In this document: positions 33,717 through 41,800 of the stretch, piece after piece | How the letters are laid out: each line of letters opens with the position of its first letter | Position numbering within the stretch: the first letter of the stretch is position 1 | NCBI GenBank assembly: GCA_045643465.1 | Contig: JAZUKV010000030.1 | Span: 1-49,932 of the forward strand | DNA from: CAG-492 sp045643465 | GTDB taxonomy: Bacteria; Bacillota; Clostridia; TANB77; CAG-508 | Direction of reading: 5' to 3' | DNA: 49,932 nucleotides | Translations under genes and position numbers: made by a program | The notes under the pieces: model-generated | Told to the model about the DNA's origin: nothing | Database searches by the model: none | Seen by the model: only the letters and a program-made list of their open reading frames with translations

Positions 33717-33777
33717 GCACTTTTGTGCTCTCCTTTACTTTTTTTTGCATTATATAACAAATTATTACATCTAACAA
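33717..33777 (-). promoter_or_regulatory. Promoter and hairpin-spaced ribosome binding site
   Basis: TTGTTA (33772-33777) and TATAAT (33749-33754), spacer 17, form the promoter. AAAGGAGA (33729-33736) is separated from the ATG by GCAC-AAAA-GTGC (33717-33728), a perfect four-bp hairpin, then seven bases. Folding the hairpin would bring the ribosome binding site to a normal distance. Confidence 0.55.
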
Positions 33778-33848
33778 TATATAACTACTATATTTTTATC
33801 ACGTTTTTAATTTAACATTAAATATCACGTAATTTATTCAAATTAATT

Positions 33849-33888
33849 TTCAAAAAATATTTACTCTGAATATTTTTTGAATTATAAT
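33849..33888 (+). promoter_or_regulatory. htrA promoter with overlapping 13-bp inverted repeat
   Basis: TTCAAAAAATATT (33849-33861) and AATATTTTTTGAA (33869-33881) are perfect inverted repeats around TACTCTG. They cover the -35 (TTTACT 33860-33865) and most of the spacer up to the -10 TATAAT at 33883-33888. This is a candidate operator for a dimeric repressor or activator of htrA. Confidence 0.7.
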
Positions 33889-33928
33889 TTCTAATATAAA
33901 TAATCATTTGAAAGGGATGAAATTTATT

Positions 33929-35185
33929 ATGGAAAATGATAATAATTCATTTAAAACTGTTCAAAATAGACAAAACAGTTATTCTATTCCTAAAGGAAAG
34001 GTAGGATTTATAAGAGGATTCTTAGTACCATTTGCTGCTGGTATTTTAGGCTCTTTACTAATTGTAGGAACTTGTATCTGTGTAGAACCTGTTAGAGAAT
34101 TTATTGTTGATAAATTTTTTTTAGATGAAATTTCTTCATCTGAAAATGCTTCTAAAACAGAAAATCCATTATTTACAACATCATCAAATACTGCAATCTC
34201 ACTAGAGCAATATTCCGGAACAAGTATTGCTGTTGCCAATAAAGCTTTACCTTCAGTAGTTGGTATAAAAGTTACTTACTCAGTATCTTCACCATATTAT
34301 TCATATTATGGCATGTCTGCATCAACTGCTACAGCTACTGGCTCAGGAGTAATTATTTCTGATGATGGATATATTTTGACTAATAACCATGTTGTTGCAT
34401 CTAGTAGCAAATCTTCATATTACCAAGTCAGTCAAGCAACAAGCATCTCTGTAACTTTATTTAATGATAGCACAGAATATGAAGCCAAAATTATTGGAAC
34501 TGATACTCAAACAGATTTAGCAGTTTTAAAAATTGAAAAAACTGGTTTAACACCTGCTGAACTTGGAGATTCTGATAAAGTTCAAGTTGGTGAATTTGCT
34601 ATGGCTATTGGAAATCCTTTAAATATGCCAAGTACCGTTACAGCTGGTATAATCAGTGCCAAAAATAGAGAAATTACATCTGATAATGTAACATATAAAG
34701 TAATTCAGACTGATGCTGCAATCAATTCTGGTAATAGTGGTGGTGCTTTAATAAATGCAGAAGGCAAAATTATAGGAATCAATACTTTAAAATTATCTGG
34801 CTCTGGAGTTGAAGGAATTGGTTTTGCTATTCCTATAAATGATACAATTAATGTATATAAACAATTAATTGAAAATGGAAAAGTTGCTAGACCTTATATA
34901 GGAATTACTGGAAGAGATTTAGATTCTGAAACAGCTAAGAGAAATAATTTACCTGAAGGAATTTATATAGTTTCTATCGAAGAATTCTCAGCTGCTGAAA
35001 AAGCTGGTATGAAAATCGGAGATGTTGTAACTTCTTTTGACGGAAAAGATGTAAAAACTGTTAACGAATTAAATGAAATTAAGAATTCCCACAAAATCGG
35101 TGATTCCGTTGAAATAAAAATTGTAAGAGATGGAAATGAAAAAGAGCTAACTATTGTATTAGAAGAAAATTCAACTAACAATTAA
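33929..35185 (+). CDS. htrA: HtrA/DegP-like serine protease (S1C)
   Basis: The 418-residue protein has one membrane helix at ~32-52, a Ser-rich linker, and a trypsin-fold domain with the triad His154 (TNNHVV), Asp196 (TQTDLAVLKI) and Ser270 (GNSGGAL). A single PDZ domain (~325-418) ends the protein (RPYIGITGRDL, AGMKIGDVVTSFDGK). It degrades misfolded proteins at the outer membrane face. Tyr/Ser-rich SVSSPYYSYYGMS before the His is typical of Clostridial members. GGGATGAAATTTATT precedes the ATG at 33929. Its promoter carries a large inverted repeat; in B. subtilis htrA is controlled by CssRS, but no such genes are here. Confidence 0.94.
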   Translation: MENDNNSFKTVQNRQNSYSIPKGKVGFIRGFLVPFAAGILGSLLIVGTCICVEPVREFIVDKFFLDEISSSENASKTENPLFTTSSNTAISLEQYSGTSIAVANKALPSVVGIKVTYSVSSPYYSYYGMSASTATATGSGVIISDDGYILTNNHVVASSSKSSYYQVSQATSISVTLFNDSTEYEAKIIGTDTQTDLAVLKIEKTGLTPAELGDSDKVQVGEFAMAIGNPLNMPSTVTAGIISAKNREITSDNVTYKVIQTDAAINSGNSGGALINAEGKIIGINTLKLSGSGVEGIGFAIPINDTINVYKQLIENGKVARPYIGITGRDLDSETAKRNNLPEGIYIVSIEEFSAAEKAGMKIGDVVTSFDGKDVKTVNELNEIKNSHKIGDSVEIKIVRDGNEKELTIVLEENSTNN

Positions 35186-35190
35186 CAATA

Positions 35191-35243
35191 AAAAAGTATT
35201 ATTAATTACACTTTATAAGTGCATATTAATAATACTTTTTTTT
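35191..35243. terminator. Bidirectional terminator between htrA and mazF
   Basis: AAAAAGTATTATTAAT (35191-35206) pairs with 35225-35240, with an inner CACTT/AAGTG stem and a T-run of eight on the plus strand. The mazF stop codon sits at its edge. Confidence 0.9.
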
Positions 35244-35586
35244 ATAATCCAAAACTTACACCTAATGCATTATTTATTTTACTCATTATCTTTGCATCAT
35301 CTACATGGCCTATTTTTTCTTTTAATCTACTTTTATCTATTGTTCTAATTTGCTCTGCAAGCACTATAGAATCTGATTTTAATCCATTCTCTGTAGAATT
35401 AATTTCAATGTGTGTTGGTAGCCTTGCCTTCCCTCTTTGTGAAGTAATTGCTGCTGCAATTACAGTCGGACTATGCATATTTCCAACATCATTTTGTATT
35501 ATTAAAACTGGTCTAATTCCTCCTTGTTCAGAACCAACAACAGGACTTAAGTCAGCATAAAACATATCGCCTCTTTTAACTACCAT
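35242..35586 (-). CDS. mazF: MazF/NdoA-type endoribonuclease toxin
   Basis: The 114-residue protein is a PemK/MazF-family mRNA interferase. VKRGDMFYADLSPVVGSEQGGIRPVLIIQND is almost exactly the Firmicute EndoA (NdoA) N-terminus. VIAAAITSQRGKARLPTHIEI, SDSIVLAEQIRTIDKSRL and the remaining strands follow. Such toxins cut single-stranded RNA at short motifs. I use the ATG at 35584-35586 after GGGAGTGAATAAT. No antitoxin gene is adjacent: only 66 bp separate it from the upstream LolA-like gene, and the opposite side is a terminator. Confidence 0.94.
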   Translation of the reverse strand: MVVKRGDMFYADLSPVVGSEQGGIRPVLIIQNDVGNMHSPTVIAAAITSQRGKARLPTHIEINSTENGLKSDSIVLAEQIRTIDKSRLKEKIGHVDDAKIMSKINNALGVSFGL

Positions 35587-35652
35587 ATTATTCACTCCCA
35601 ATATTTCAATGTAAAAGTGCCCGTATATTAAAATCCGTTTTAGAGATATTAA

Positions 35653-36267
35653 TTATTTGTTAATTTCTATCTCTGTATATAATATGTAGATTAAATCTTT
35701 TTTGTTATTATCTTGTACTATAAATTTTATAGGTTTTCCTGTCCCTTTTTCTAAATATAATTTTTTAGTATAACAATATTGATTATCTATATTTTTTAAT
35801 TCCATTATTACACATTCGTTTTCTTCATAAACTTTAACTTTATCTAAATTATTTTTGCAATCATTAGAAAAAGAATTTAACCATAAAATATTTTCTGTTA
35901 TATAGGGATAGTTCGTATACATCTTGCTTAAATTTAATTTTGTATTATTTATTTCTAAATTTCCATTTTTATAACTAATTTCTGTTCCCTCAATATTTTC
36001 TGGTTTTATAACTGTTTGCTTTTCATATTCACCTAATTTTACTTCTTGCTTCAATATATATTTATTTGTATTTTTATTTGTGTTAATTGTTACATCTAAG
36101 GTAGCTTTATACGAATTTATATTTAAAATATACTTTTGTACTTCTTCAACACTTTTGTTACTTTCATTATTTCCAATTTTAAAATTTTTATAATTAAAAA
36201 TTATAAAAAAAATTGCAATAATAAAAAAAATTACGCAAATTGCTATAACAGCATTTTTCTTTTTCAT
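35653..36267 (-). CDS. LolA-fold secreted/anchored protein, GerS-like
   Basis: The 204-residue protein has an N-terminal membrane helix or uncleaved signal (MKKKNAVIAICVIFFIIAIFF), then an extracytoplasmic domain built of long beta strands. VQKYILNINSYKATLDVTINTNKNTNKYILKQEVKL, NIEGTEISYKNGNLEIN, VYEENECVIMEL and GTGKPIKFIV give the LolA/LolB half-barrel pattern. Clostridial relatives include the germination protein GerS, but there is no lipobox Cys, so it is not a lipoprotein. The start is the ATG at 36265-36267 after AAAGGAAAGTATTTT. The function is not proven. Confidence 0.6.
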   Translation of the reverse strand: MKKKNAVIAICVIFFIIAIFFIIFNYKNFKIGNNESNKSVEEVQKYILNINSYKATLDVTINTNKNTNKYILKQEVKLGEYEKQTVIKPENIEGTEISYKNGNLEINNTKLNLSKMYTNYPYITENILWLNSFSNDCKNNLDKVKVYEENECVIMELKNIDNQYCYTKKLYLEKGTGKPIKFIVQDNNKKDLIYILYTEIEINK

Positions 36268-36302
36268 AAAATACTTTCCTTTCTTTAAATCAATAAGCAA
36301 AA

Positions 36303-36394
36303 CTCTCGCTTCGAATTCCAAATTTAAAGATTTTTCTGCAATATCGCTGTAAAACAGCTTGCTCTGTCCCTAAATATTGAAAACGAAACGAGAG
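36303..36394 (-). ncRNA. Candidate structured RNA leader
   Basis: Nested stems can be drawn on the minus-strand transcript. P1 is CTCTCGTTTCG with CGAAGCGAGAG (36384-36394 with 36303-36313, one G-U). P2 is CAATATT with GATATTG (36373-36379 with 36339-36345). P3 is GCTGT-TTT-ACAGC (36346-36358), stacked directly on P2. The bulge opposite holds GGGACAGAGCAA. No U-run follows, so it is not a terminator. It lies between dusB and the LolA-like gene and could be a riboswitch-like leader of the latter or a separate RNA. I match no known class. Confidence 0.45.
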
Positions 36395-36417
36395 CTTCCC
36401 CTCTGCTTCATTTATAT

Positions 36418-37389
36418 TCATATTGATTTAAAGTATTCTTTCAAAGTATTAATTAAAACTTCTTTATCAGTTATTTGATTTATTTTATCTCTTATTTTGC
36501 TTGCGTCTTTTGTATTTTTAATATACCAACTTATATGCTTCCTCATTTCCATTATTGCTACTTTTTCTGGTTTATCTTCTAGCTCTAAATTGATATGCTC
36601 TAGTATTATATTTAATTTTTCTTCATTTGATATATTCATTTTTGTTTGATTATTTAAATAATCTTGCATTTCTTTAAATATCCATGGATTTCCTAATGAA
36701 CCTCTTCCAATCATTATTCCATCCACACCTGTTTGCTTAAATATTTGCTTTGCATCTTCAACATTTTTTATATCGCCATTTCCAAACACTGGAATACTTA
36801 CAGATTCTTTAACCTTCTTTATAATCTCCCAATCAGCTGTTCCTGAATAGAATTCTGATCTTGTTCTTCCATGTATTGTAATTGCAGCTACTCCTGCTTT
36901 TTCTGCTATTTTTGCCATTTCTATAGCTACAATATTATCACTATCCCAGCCTTTTCTAAATTTTACTGTAACAGGAACTTTTGATTTTTTTACTACTTCT
37001 TCTATTATTTTTTTAGCTTTTTCTAAATCTAATAATAGTCTGCTTCCATCACCATTTTTTACAACTTTTGGTGCAGGACATCCCATATTTATATCTATAA
37101 TATCAGCATATTTTGACACGTATTCGGCAGCATATCCCATTGATTCTATGTCACTTCCAAATATTTGCACTGCTATTGGATGCTTTTCATTTTTCATATT
37201 TAGTAATTGCTTTGTTTTTAAATCATCATGAAATAATCCTTTTGCACTTATCATCTCAGTACATACTAAACCTGGATTAAATTTTTCACAAATTATTCTA
37301 AAAGCTCTATCAGTTATTCCCGCCATTGGCGCTAATATAATATTATTATCTAATTCTACATTACCTATTTTCAATTTTTTTACATACAT
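36418..37389 (-). CDS. dusB: tRNA-dihydrouridine synthase
   Basis: The 323-residue FMN enzyme reduces uridines in tRNA. The barrel features are ILAPMAGITDRAFRII, FGSDIESMGYAAEYV, and IIDINMGCPAPKVVKNGDGSRLL with catalytic Cys around 101. PVTVKFRKGWD, ITIHGRTRSEFYSGTADW and GIMIGRGSLGNPWIF follow. The length and motifs fit the NifR3/DusB group. It ends in TGA, one of very few in the window. It follows rodA by 24 nt in the min cluster. Confidence 0.94.
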   Translation of the reverse strand: MYVKKLKIGNVELDNNIILAPMAGITDRAFRIICEKFNPGLVCTEMISAKGLFHDDLKTKQLLNMKNEKHPIAVQIFGSDIESMGYAAEYVSKYADIIDINMGCPAPKVVKNGDGSRLLLDLEKAKKIIEEVVKKSKVPVTVKFRKGWDSDNIVAIEMAKIAEKAGVAAITIHGRTRSEFYSGTADWEIIKKVKESVSIPVFGNGDIKNVEDAKQIFKQTGVDGIMIGRGSLGNPWIFKEMQDYLNNQTKMNISNEEKLNIILEHINLELEDKPEKVAIMEMRKHISWYIKNTKDASKIRDKINQITDKEVLINTLKEYFKSI

Positions 37390-37413
37390 ATATTTTACCT
37401 ATCAAAACTCACT

Positions 37414-38520
37414 TTACTCTACAAACATTGTTTTATTTCTTCTCGCACTTATATTAAGCAAAAGACCTATTAATATTCCATTTGTTAATAATGAACTTCC
37501 ACCATAACTTACAAATGGTAATGGAACTCCTGTTATTGGTAATAGTCCCATTGTCATTCCTATATTTTCAACCATGTGAAATATAAATATTCCTGCTATT
37601 CCTCCTGCGATGTATGAACCTAAATCATCCTTAGCTGTTTTAGCTATTTTTATTGCTCTAACAATAAGTATAACATATACAATTATTACTGCTGCAGCAA
37701 CAATAAATCCCATTTCCTCGCCTATCGCAGAATATATAAAATCTGTAGTTTGAGGATACAAATATCCTAGTTGTGTTTGGCTACCACTTTTTATTCCCAT
37801 TCCAAAAACTTGACCTGAACCTATTGCTAATTTAGATTGCAAAACATTATATCCAGATCCCCTTGGATCTAAATTTGGATTCAAAAACACATCAATTCTT
37901 GTTTTGGCATGACTTGGTAAAACAAAAAAATACATCAAAGGCAATGCAATTAATACTATTAAAAAAAATCCAATTATATATTTTTTGTCTATACCTGAAA
38001 TAATTAAAATAATAGCTGTAGCTAAACAAAATGCAATTGCTGTTCCATAATCAGGTTGTAAAACAATTAAAAAAACTGGAATACCAACGACTAATAAACA
38101 CTTTAATAAATCAATTGGTTTACTAATTCGCTCTCTTCCTTGTTTTTGAACTTTTACAATTATGGATGACAAACTTATTATTACGCAAATTTTAGCAAAT
38201 TCTGAAGGTTGAAATGATATTGGACCTATAATATACCAACTTGTTGCTCCATTTATTGGTTTTGTAAACATTACGCCTATCAATAACAATATCATTATTG
38301 CATACAAAATTTTTGAAGTTTTAGAAATTATAGTATAGTCAATACTTATTACAGTAATTATTATTGGAATACTTATTGCAAACCATAGTAATTGTTTCTT
38401 CAATTCAGTATAGTTCGATGAACCTGTTACTGAATATAATTCTAAACAACCTATAATTATTAAAACAATTACGCAAATTGCTACTGGCCAATCTATATTT
38501 TTTATAATTTTATTCTTCAT
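37414..38520 (-). CDS. rodA: Rod-shape protein RodA (SEDS glycosyltransferase)
   Basis: The 368-residue polytopic membrane protein has about ten helices, a SEDS peptidoglycan polymerase. IGPISFQPSEFAKICVII, LQPDYGTAIAFCLATAIILIISG, GYNVLQSKLAIGSGQVFGMG, TDFIYSAIGEEMGFI and GVPLPFVSYGGSSLLTNGI are the hallmarks, with the catalytic Asp in QPDYGTA. Short length and the position next to minDE favour RodA over FtsW. It normally pairs with a class B PBP (not in the window). It follows minE by 12 nt. Confidence 0.93.
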   Translation of the reverse strand: MKNKIIKNIDWPVAICVIVLIIIGCLELYSVTGSSNYTELKKQLLWFAISIPIIITVISIDYTIISKTSKILYAIMILLLIGVMFTKPINGATSWYIIGPISFQPSEFAKICVIISLSSIIVKVQKQGRERISKPIDLLKCLLVVGIPVFLIVLQPDYGTAIAFCLATAIILIISGIDKKYIIGFFLIVLIALPLMYFFVLPSHAKTRIDVFLNPNLDPRGSGYNVLQSKLAIGSGQVFGMGIKSGSQTQLGYLYPQTTDFIYSAIGEEMGFIVAAAVIIVYVILIVRAIKIAKTAKDDLGSYIAGGIAGIFIFHMVENIGMTMGLLPITGVPLPFVSYGGSSLLTNGILIGLLLNISARRNKTMFVE

Positions 38521-38532
38521 AATAACCTAACC

Positions 38533-39108
38533 TTATTTATTTGAAGTCTCTCCATTTTTGTTTTCTTTTTTAGTTGTTTTTTCAGTATTTTTTTTAGTGC
38601 TGCTTTTCTCTTTATTTTCTGCGGCATTTGTGCTTTTAGCATTTTCTTTTTTTTCCGTATTTTCTTTTTTTGGCTCTTGTTTAAATTCAATTTTAGTAAC
38701 ATTTTCTTTTGAAGTAACTTCTTTTTTATCATTGCCAGAATTTTCTGTTATATTCTCACTTTTTTTATTTTCTTTATTGGCTTGATTAAGCTCTATTTTC
38801 TTTTCATTTTTTATAGAAACTATTGGAATATTTGCATATAAAGCTGGCGCACCATTTGTACCATCTTCATTAATTTGATTTGTAAATCTAACATCCATTT
38901 CTTGTTCATCAATATCTATATATTTTTTTATAACATCTATAATTTCTTGTTTCATTAAGTCTAAAAAATCAACAGATACATTTGCTCTATCTTGCATTAA
39001 AACTAAATGTAATCTTTCTTTTGCAGCATCTCCTGAAGTAGATGAAGGCAATAATTCTTCATCTTTTTTTCCCATTTTTTTAAAAAAGTTTATAAAATTC
39101 TCTAACAT
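38533..39108 (-). CDS. minE: MinE with a long charged C-terminal tail
   Basis: Residues 1-~90 are MinE: the N-terminal MLENFINFFKKM membrane/MinD-binding helix, AKERLHLVLMQDRANVSVDFLDLMKQEIIDVIKKYIDIDEQEMDVRF. MinE stimulates the MinD ATPase to set the division site. Residues ~95-191 are an unusual Lys/Glu/Asn/Thr-rich low-complexity tail (KENVTKIEFKQEPKKENTEKKE..., ending NGETSNK), whereas usual MinE is 85-95 residues. The tail is in frame with no interruption. It sits between minD (24 nt gap) and rodA (12 nt gap). The tail may be disordered or a localisation segment. Confidence 0.9.
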   Translation of the reverse strand: MLENFINFFKKMGKKDEELLPSSTSGDAAKERLHLVLMQDRANVSVDFLDLMKQEIIDVIKKYIDIDEQEMDVRFTNQINEDGTNGAPALYANIPIVSIKNEKKIELNQANKENKKSENITENSGNDKKEVTSKENVTKIEFKQEPKKENTEKKENAKSTNAAENKEKSSTKKNTEKTTKKENKNGETSNK

Positions 39109-39132
39109 TTTTATCCTCCACTTTTGTAAAAA

Positions 39133-39927
39133 CTATTTTTTTCTAAAAACATTCATTATCTTAGAAACAAAATTTTCATTTCTTCCAGGAATTGTTATTG
39201 CTATGTTTTCTCCCATTATTCTTTGTGATATTTCTAAATACCCTCTTCCTGAAGGAGATTTTTTATTTGAAACTGCTGGCTCTCCTTTATTTGTTTGAGT
39301 TATTATATATTCATCATCTGGAATTACACCAATTAATTCAATAGATAATAATTCAACAATATCTTCAATATCCATCATTTCACCTTTTTTAATCATATTT
39401 GGTCTAATTCTATTAATAATTAGCTCTGGATTTTTAATTGCAGATGATTCTAATAATCCAATAATTCTATCAGCATCTCTTATCGCTGATATTTCTGCTG
39501 TTGTTACAACTAATGCTCTATCAGCTCCAGCTATTGCATTTTTAAATCCTTGCTCTATTCCAGCAGGACAATCTATTAATATGTAATCAAATTCTGACTT
39601 TAATTTTTTAGTTAATTCTACCATTTGCTCTTCATTTATAGCGCTTTTATCTCTTGTTTGTGCTGCTGGTAATAAAAATAATTCATTAAAACGTTTATCT
39701 TTAATCAATGCTTGTCTTAATTTACATCTTTCTTCTACTACATCAACAATATCATATACTATTCTATTTTCAAGTCCCATTACAACGTCTAGGTTTCTTA
39801 ATCCTATATCAGTATCTACAAGTGCAACTTTTTTTCCTGCTAAAGCTAATGCTGAACCAAGATTCGCAGTTGTAGTTGTTTTACCTACGCCACCTTTTCC
39901 TGATGTTATAACTATAACTTCTCCCAT
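39133..39927 (-). CDS. minD: Septum site-determining ATPase MinD
   Basis: The 264-residue protein has the deviant Walker A GKGGVGKTTTTANLG at 10-24, VALVDTDIGLRNLDVVMGLENR, and IDCPAGIEQGF. The C-terminal amphipathic membrane-targeting helix is NFVSKIMNVFRKK. It dimerises on the membrane and positions the division septum with MinE. The start follows AAGGAGGAAGGATTT. It is the first gene of the minD-minE-rodA(-dusB) operon. minC, normally just upstream in Firmicutes, is absent from this locus. Confidence 0.97.
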   Translation of the reverse strand: MGEVIVITSGKGGVGKTTTTANLGSALALAGKKVALVDTDIGLRNLDVVMGLENRIVYDIVDVVEERCKLRQALIKDKRFNELFLLPAAQTRDKSAINEEQMVELTKKLKSEFDYILIDCPAGIEQGFKNAIAGADRALVVTTAEISAIRDADRIIGLLESSAIKNPELIINRIRPNMIKKGEMMDIEDIVELLSIELIGVIPDDEYIITQTNKGEPAVSNKKSPSGRGYLEISQRIMGENIAITIPGRNENFVSKIMNVFRKK

Positions 39928-39934
39928 AAATCCT

Positions 39935-40067
39935 TCCTCCTTATGCTATTCTATATAGCCAAGACATTTGTAGACGCAAATTTTGTAATTTCTGCGTTGC
40001 TATATTTTATTTTTATAATTTAATAAAATACCTAGGCTATCATACCTCATTTTTCCCTAAATGTCAA
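39935..40067 (-). promoter_or_regulatory. minD promoter and leader hairpin
   Basis: TTGACA (40062-40067) and TATGAT (40039-40044), 17-bp spacer, lie ~110 bp before minD. In the leader, ACGCA with TGCGT and AAATT with AATTT form a hairpin (~39973-40002), inside an outer TATAGC/GGCTATA pairing. Confidence 0.6.
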
Positions 40068-40104
40068 TGATTAATTGAGTTTTGCTCCATAAAATATTCA
40101 TAAA

Positions 40105-40160
40105 AAATGAAAGTAGCATTGTGAACTTTTAACACTACTTCACACACTACTTTCACTTTT
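40105..40160 (-). terminator. Terminator of the TIM-barrel gene
   Basis: GAAAGTAG (40109-40116) pairs with CTACTTTC (40147-40154), extended by GTGAA/TTCAC inside. ATTTTTTATG follows on the minus strand. Confidence 0.75.
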
Positions 40161-40981
40161 TATATTTTTTCTAACCATTCTAAATCTTTAATTTGAGAGC
40201 ATCTAATACTGTAATCTTTTTCTGCAATTTCGGTTACTATTTGTTTTTTTCCCATTCCATACTTTTCGATAAGATTCCAATCAATTAACATTAAATTTTC
40301 TGTTGGATGACCTACTCCATGAGTTTTTTTATCCTTATATCCATCATTATTAGCTGTATAAGAAAAATGTACTTGATACACATATTTTTCGCAATCTATT
40401 TTATTCAATTTTCTTTCAAACATTTCCTCAATTGAAATGTCATACATATTTGCCTGACAATACATGTGACATATATCAAAACACATTTTACAATTTGGAT
40501 GATTTATTTCTTTTACTAAATTCAAAGCTGTACATTCTTCCTTTTTTTCATTTACTAAAAATAAATTTTCAATTAATAATTTTACATTTTTTCCTTCTAT
40601 TATTTTTAATAAATCTTTTATCTTTTCAATCGTCAATATTTTGTGATATGGCATTGGCCAATGAGTATGATAAATAATATTTAAATTAATATTATATTTT
40701 TCACTCATTTCAATACATTTTTTTAACTGCCTTTCAATTATTCCTTTGTTATATAATACTACAGCCTCTATATCGTATTCATTCAACGGTGGATGTATCG
40801 TTATTTCTTTTATCTTATAGCTTGAACACAATTCATTTATTGCTGGTTCAAAATCAATTTCTTTTGTTAAATTTTCATTCATAAAATACTGTATTTCCAC
40901 TTTTTCAAATTTTTCAATAAACTTTTCAATTCCTCCCATTTGATATGAATATTCGCTTATCTTTGGCATTAAATCTAACAT
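40160..40981 (-). CDS. Sugar-phosphate isomerase/AP-endonuclease-like TIM barrel
   Basis: The 273-residue protein fits the xylose-isomerase-like TIM-barrel superfamily (AP endonuclease 2 family). Metal-ligand-like segments are KEITIHPPL, NINIIYHTHWPM, VKLLIENLF with Glu, CKMCFDICHMYCQA, YQVHFSYTANN, THGVGHPTENL and KQIVTEIAE. Ligand positions (His, Glu, Asp-His, His, Glu) match a divalent-metal site. The substrate cannot be told: sugar isomerase, epimerase or endonuclease. I use the ATG at 40979-40981 after GGAAAGGATGTTTTAT. Confidence 0.78.
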   Translation of the reverse strand: MLDLMPKISEYSYQMGGIEKFIEKFEKVEIQYFMNENLTKEIDFEPAINELCSSYKIKEITIHPPLNEYDIEAVVLYNKGIIERQLKKCIEMSEKYNINLNIIYHTHWPMPYHKILTIEKIKDLLKIIEGKNVKLLIENLFLVNEKKEECTALNLVKEINHPNCKMCFDICHMYCQANMYDISIEEMFERKLNKIDCEKYVYQVHFSYTANNDGYKDKKTHGVGHPTENLMLIDWNLIEKYGMGKKQIVTEIAEKDYSIRCSQIKDLEWLEKI

Positions 40982-41112
40982 ATAAAACATCCTTTCCAAT
41001 ATTTTTAAATAATTTTATCAAAAAAATTTTTAACTATCAATATCAAACTTTATTATAACGAAACTTCTATTATTTATTCACAAACAATTCATTCAAAAAT
41101 TTTCACACTTTA

Positions 41113-41141
41113 TTGACATTAAAAGTTCATAATAATATACT
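41113..41141 (+). promoter_or_regulatory. por operon promoter
   Basis: TTGACA (41113-41118) and TATACT (41136-41141) with a 17-bp spacer, ~30 bp before porC. A strong AAGGAGGTAAC follows. Confidence 0.85.
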
Positions 41142-41173
41142 TACCATATATTAAATTAAGGAGGTAACGTTTT

Positions 41174-41755
41174 ATGAACGATTTAATCGAAATAAGATGG
41201 CATGGACGTGGCGGTCAAGGTGCTAAAACTGCTTGTTTATTATTAGCAGATGCTGCATTTAACACAGGAAAGTTCATTCAAGGTTTCCCAGAATATGGAC
41301 CTGAAAGAATGGGTGCTCCTATTACCGCTTATAATCGTATAAGTAATAATCCTATCACAATCCATAGCAACATTTATGAACCTAATTTTGTTGTTGTAGT
41401 TGATGATACTTTATTAGATAGTGTCGATGTTACAGCAGGATTGAAACAGGATGGTGCCATTGTTATTAATACAACAAAAGGTATTGAAGAATTAAAACCA
41501 AAATTAAAGAATTTCCAAGGTGGTATTTATACAATAGATGCCAGATCAATCTCAATAGAAGCTTTAGGAAAATATTTCCCTAATACACCAATGTTAGCTG
41601 CAATAGTTAGAGTAAGTGGTGTTATGTCTGATGAAGCATTCTTAAAGGATATGGAAGGATCTTTCAAACATAAATTTGCAAAAAAACCAGAAGTTATTGA
41701 TGGAAATATGAAAGCTTTAAATTTAACATTAGAGCGCATTCAAAAACTTCAATAA
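41174..41755 (+). CDS. porC: Pyruvate:ferredoxin oxidoreductase, gamma subunit
   Basis: The 193-residue protein is the gamma subunit of a four-subunit POR. IRWHGRGGQGAKTACLLLADAAF at 7-29 and FPEYGPERMGAPITAYNRIS are hallmarks, followed by VDDTLLDSVDVTAGLKQDGAIVINT. It is not fused to the other subunits, as in archaeal-type POR. It starts the operon porC-porD-porA-porB. An 80-nt spacer with a dispersed repeat separates it from porD. Other 2-oxoacid substrates (2-ketoisovalerate) cannot be excluded, though the alpha/beta sequences favour pyruvate. Confidence 0.93.
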   Translation: MNDLIEIRWHGRGGQGAKTACLLLADAAFNTGKFIQGFPEYGPERMGAPITAYNRISNNPITIHSNIYEPNFVVVVDDTLLDSVDVTAGLKQDGAIVINTTKGIEELKPKLKNFQGGIYTIDARSISIEALGKYFPNTPMLAAIVRVSGVMSDEAFLKDMEGSFKHKFAKKPEVIDGNMKALNLTLERIQKLQ

Positions 41756-41800
41756 ATTATATATAAAAGGATTTTGAGGTCTGTCCCTTTTTCTCAAAAA

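Noticed and set aside
36303..36394. A known c-di-GMP or guanidine riboswitch
   Set aside because: GGGACAGAGCAA superficially recalls parts of these, but the conserved loops and stem lengths do not match.
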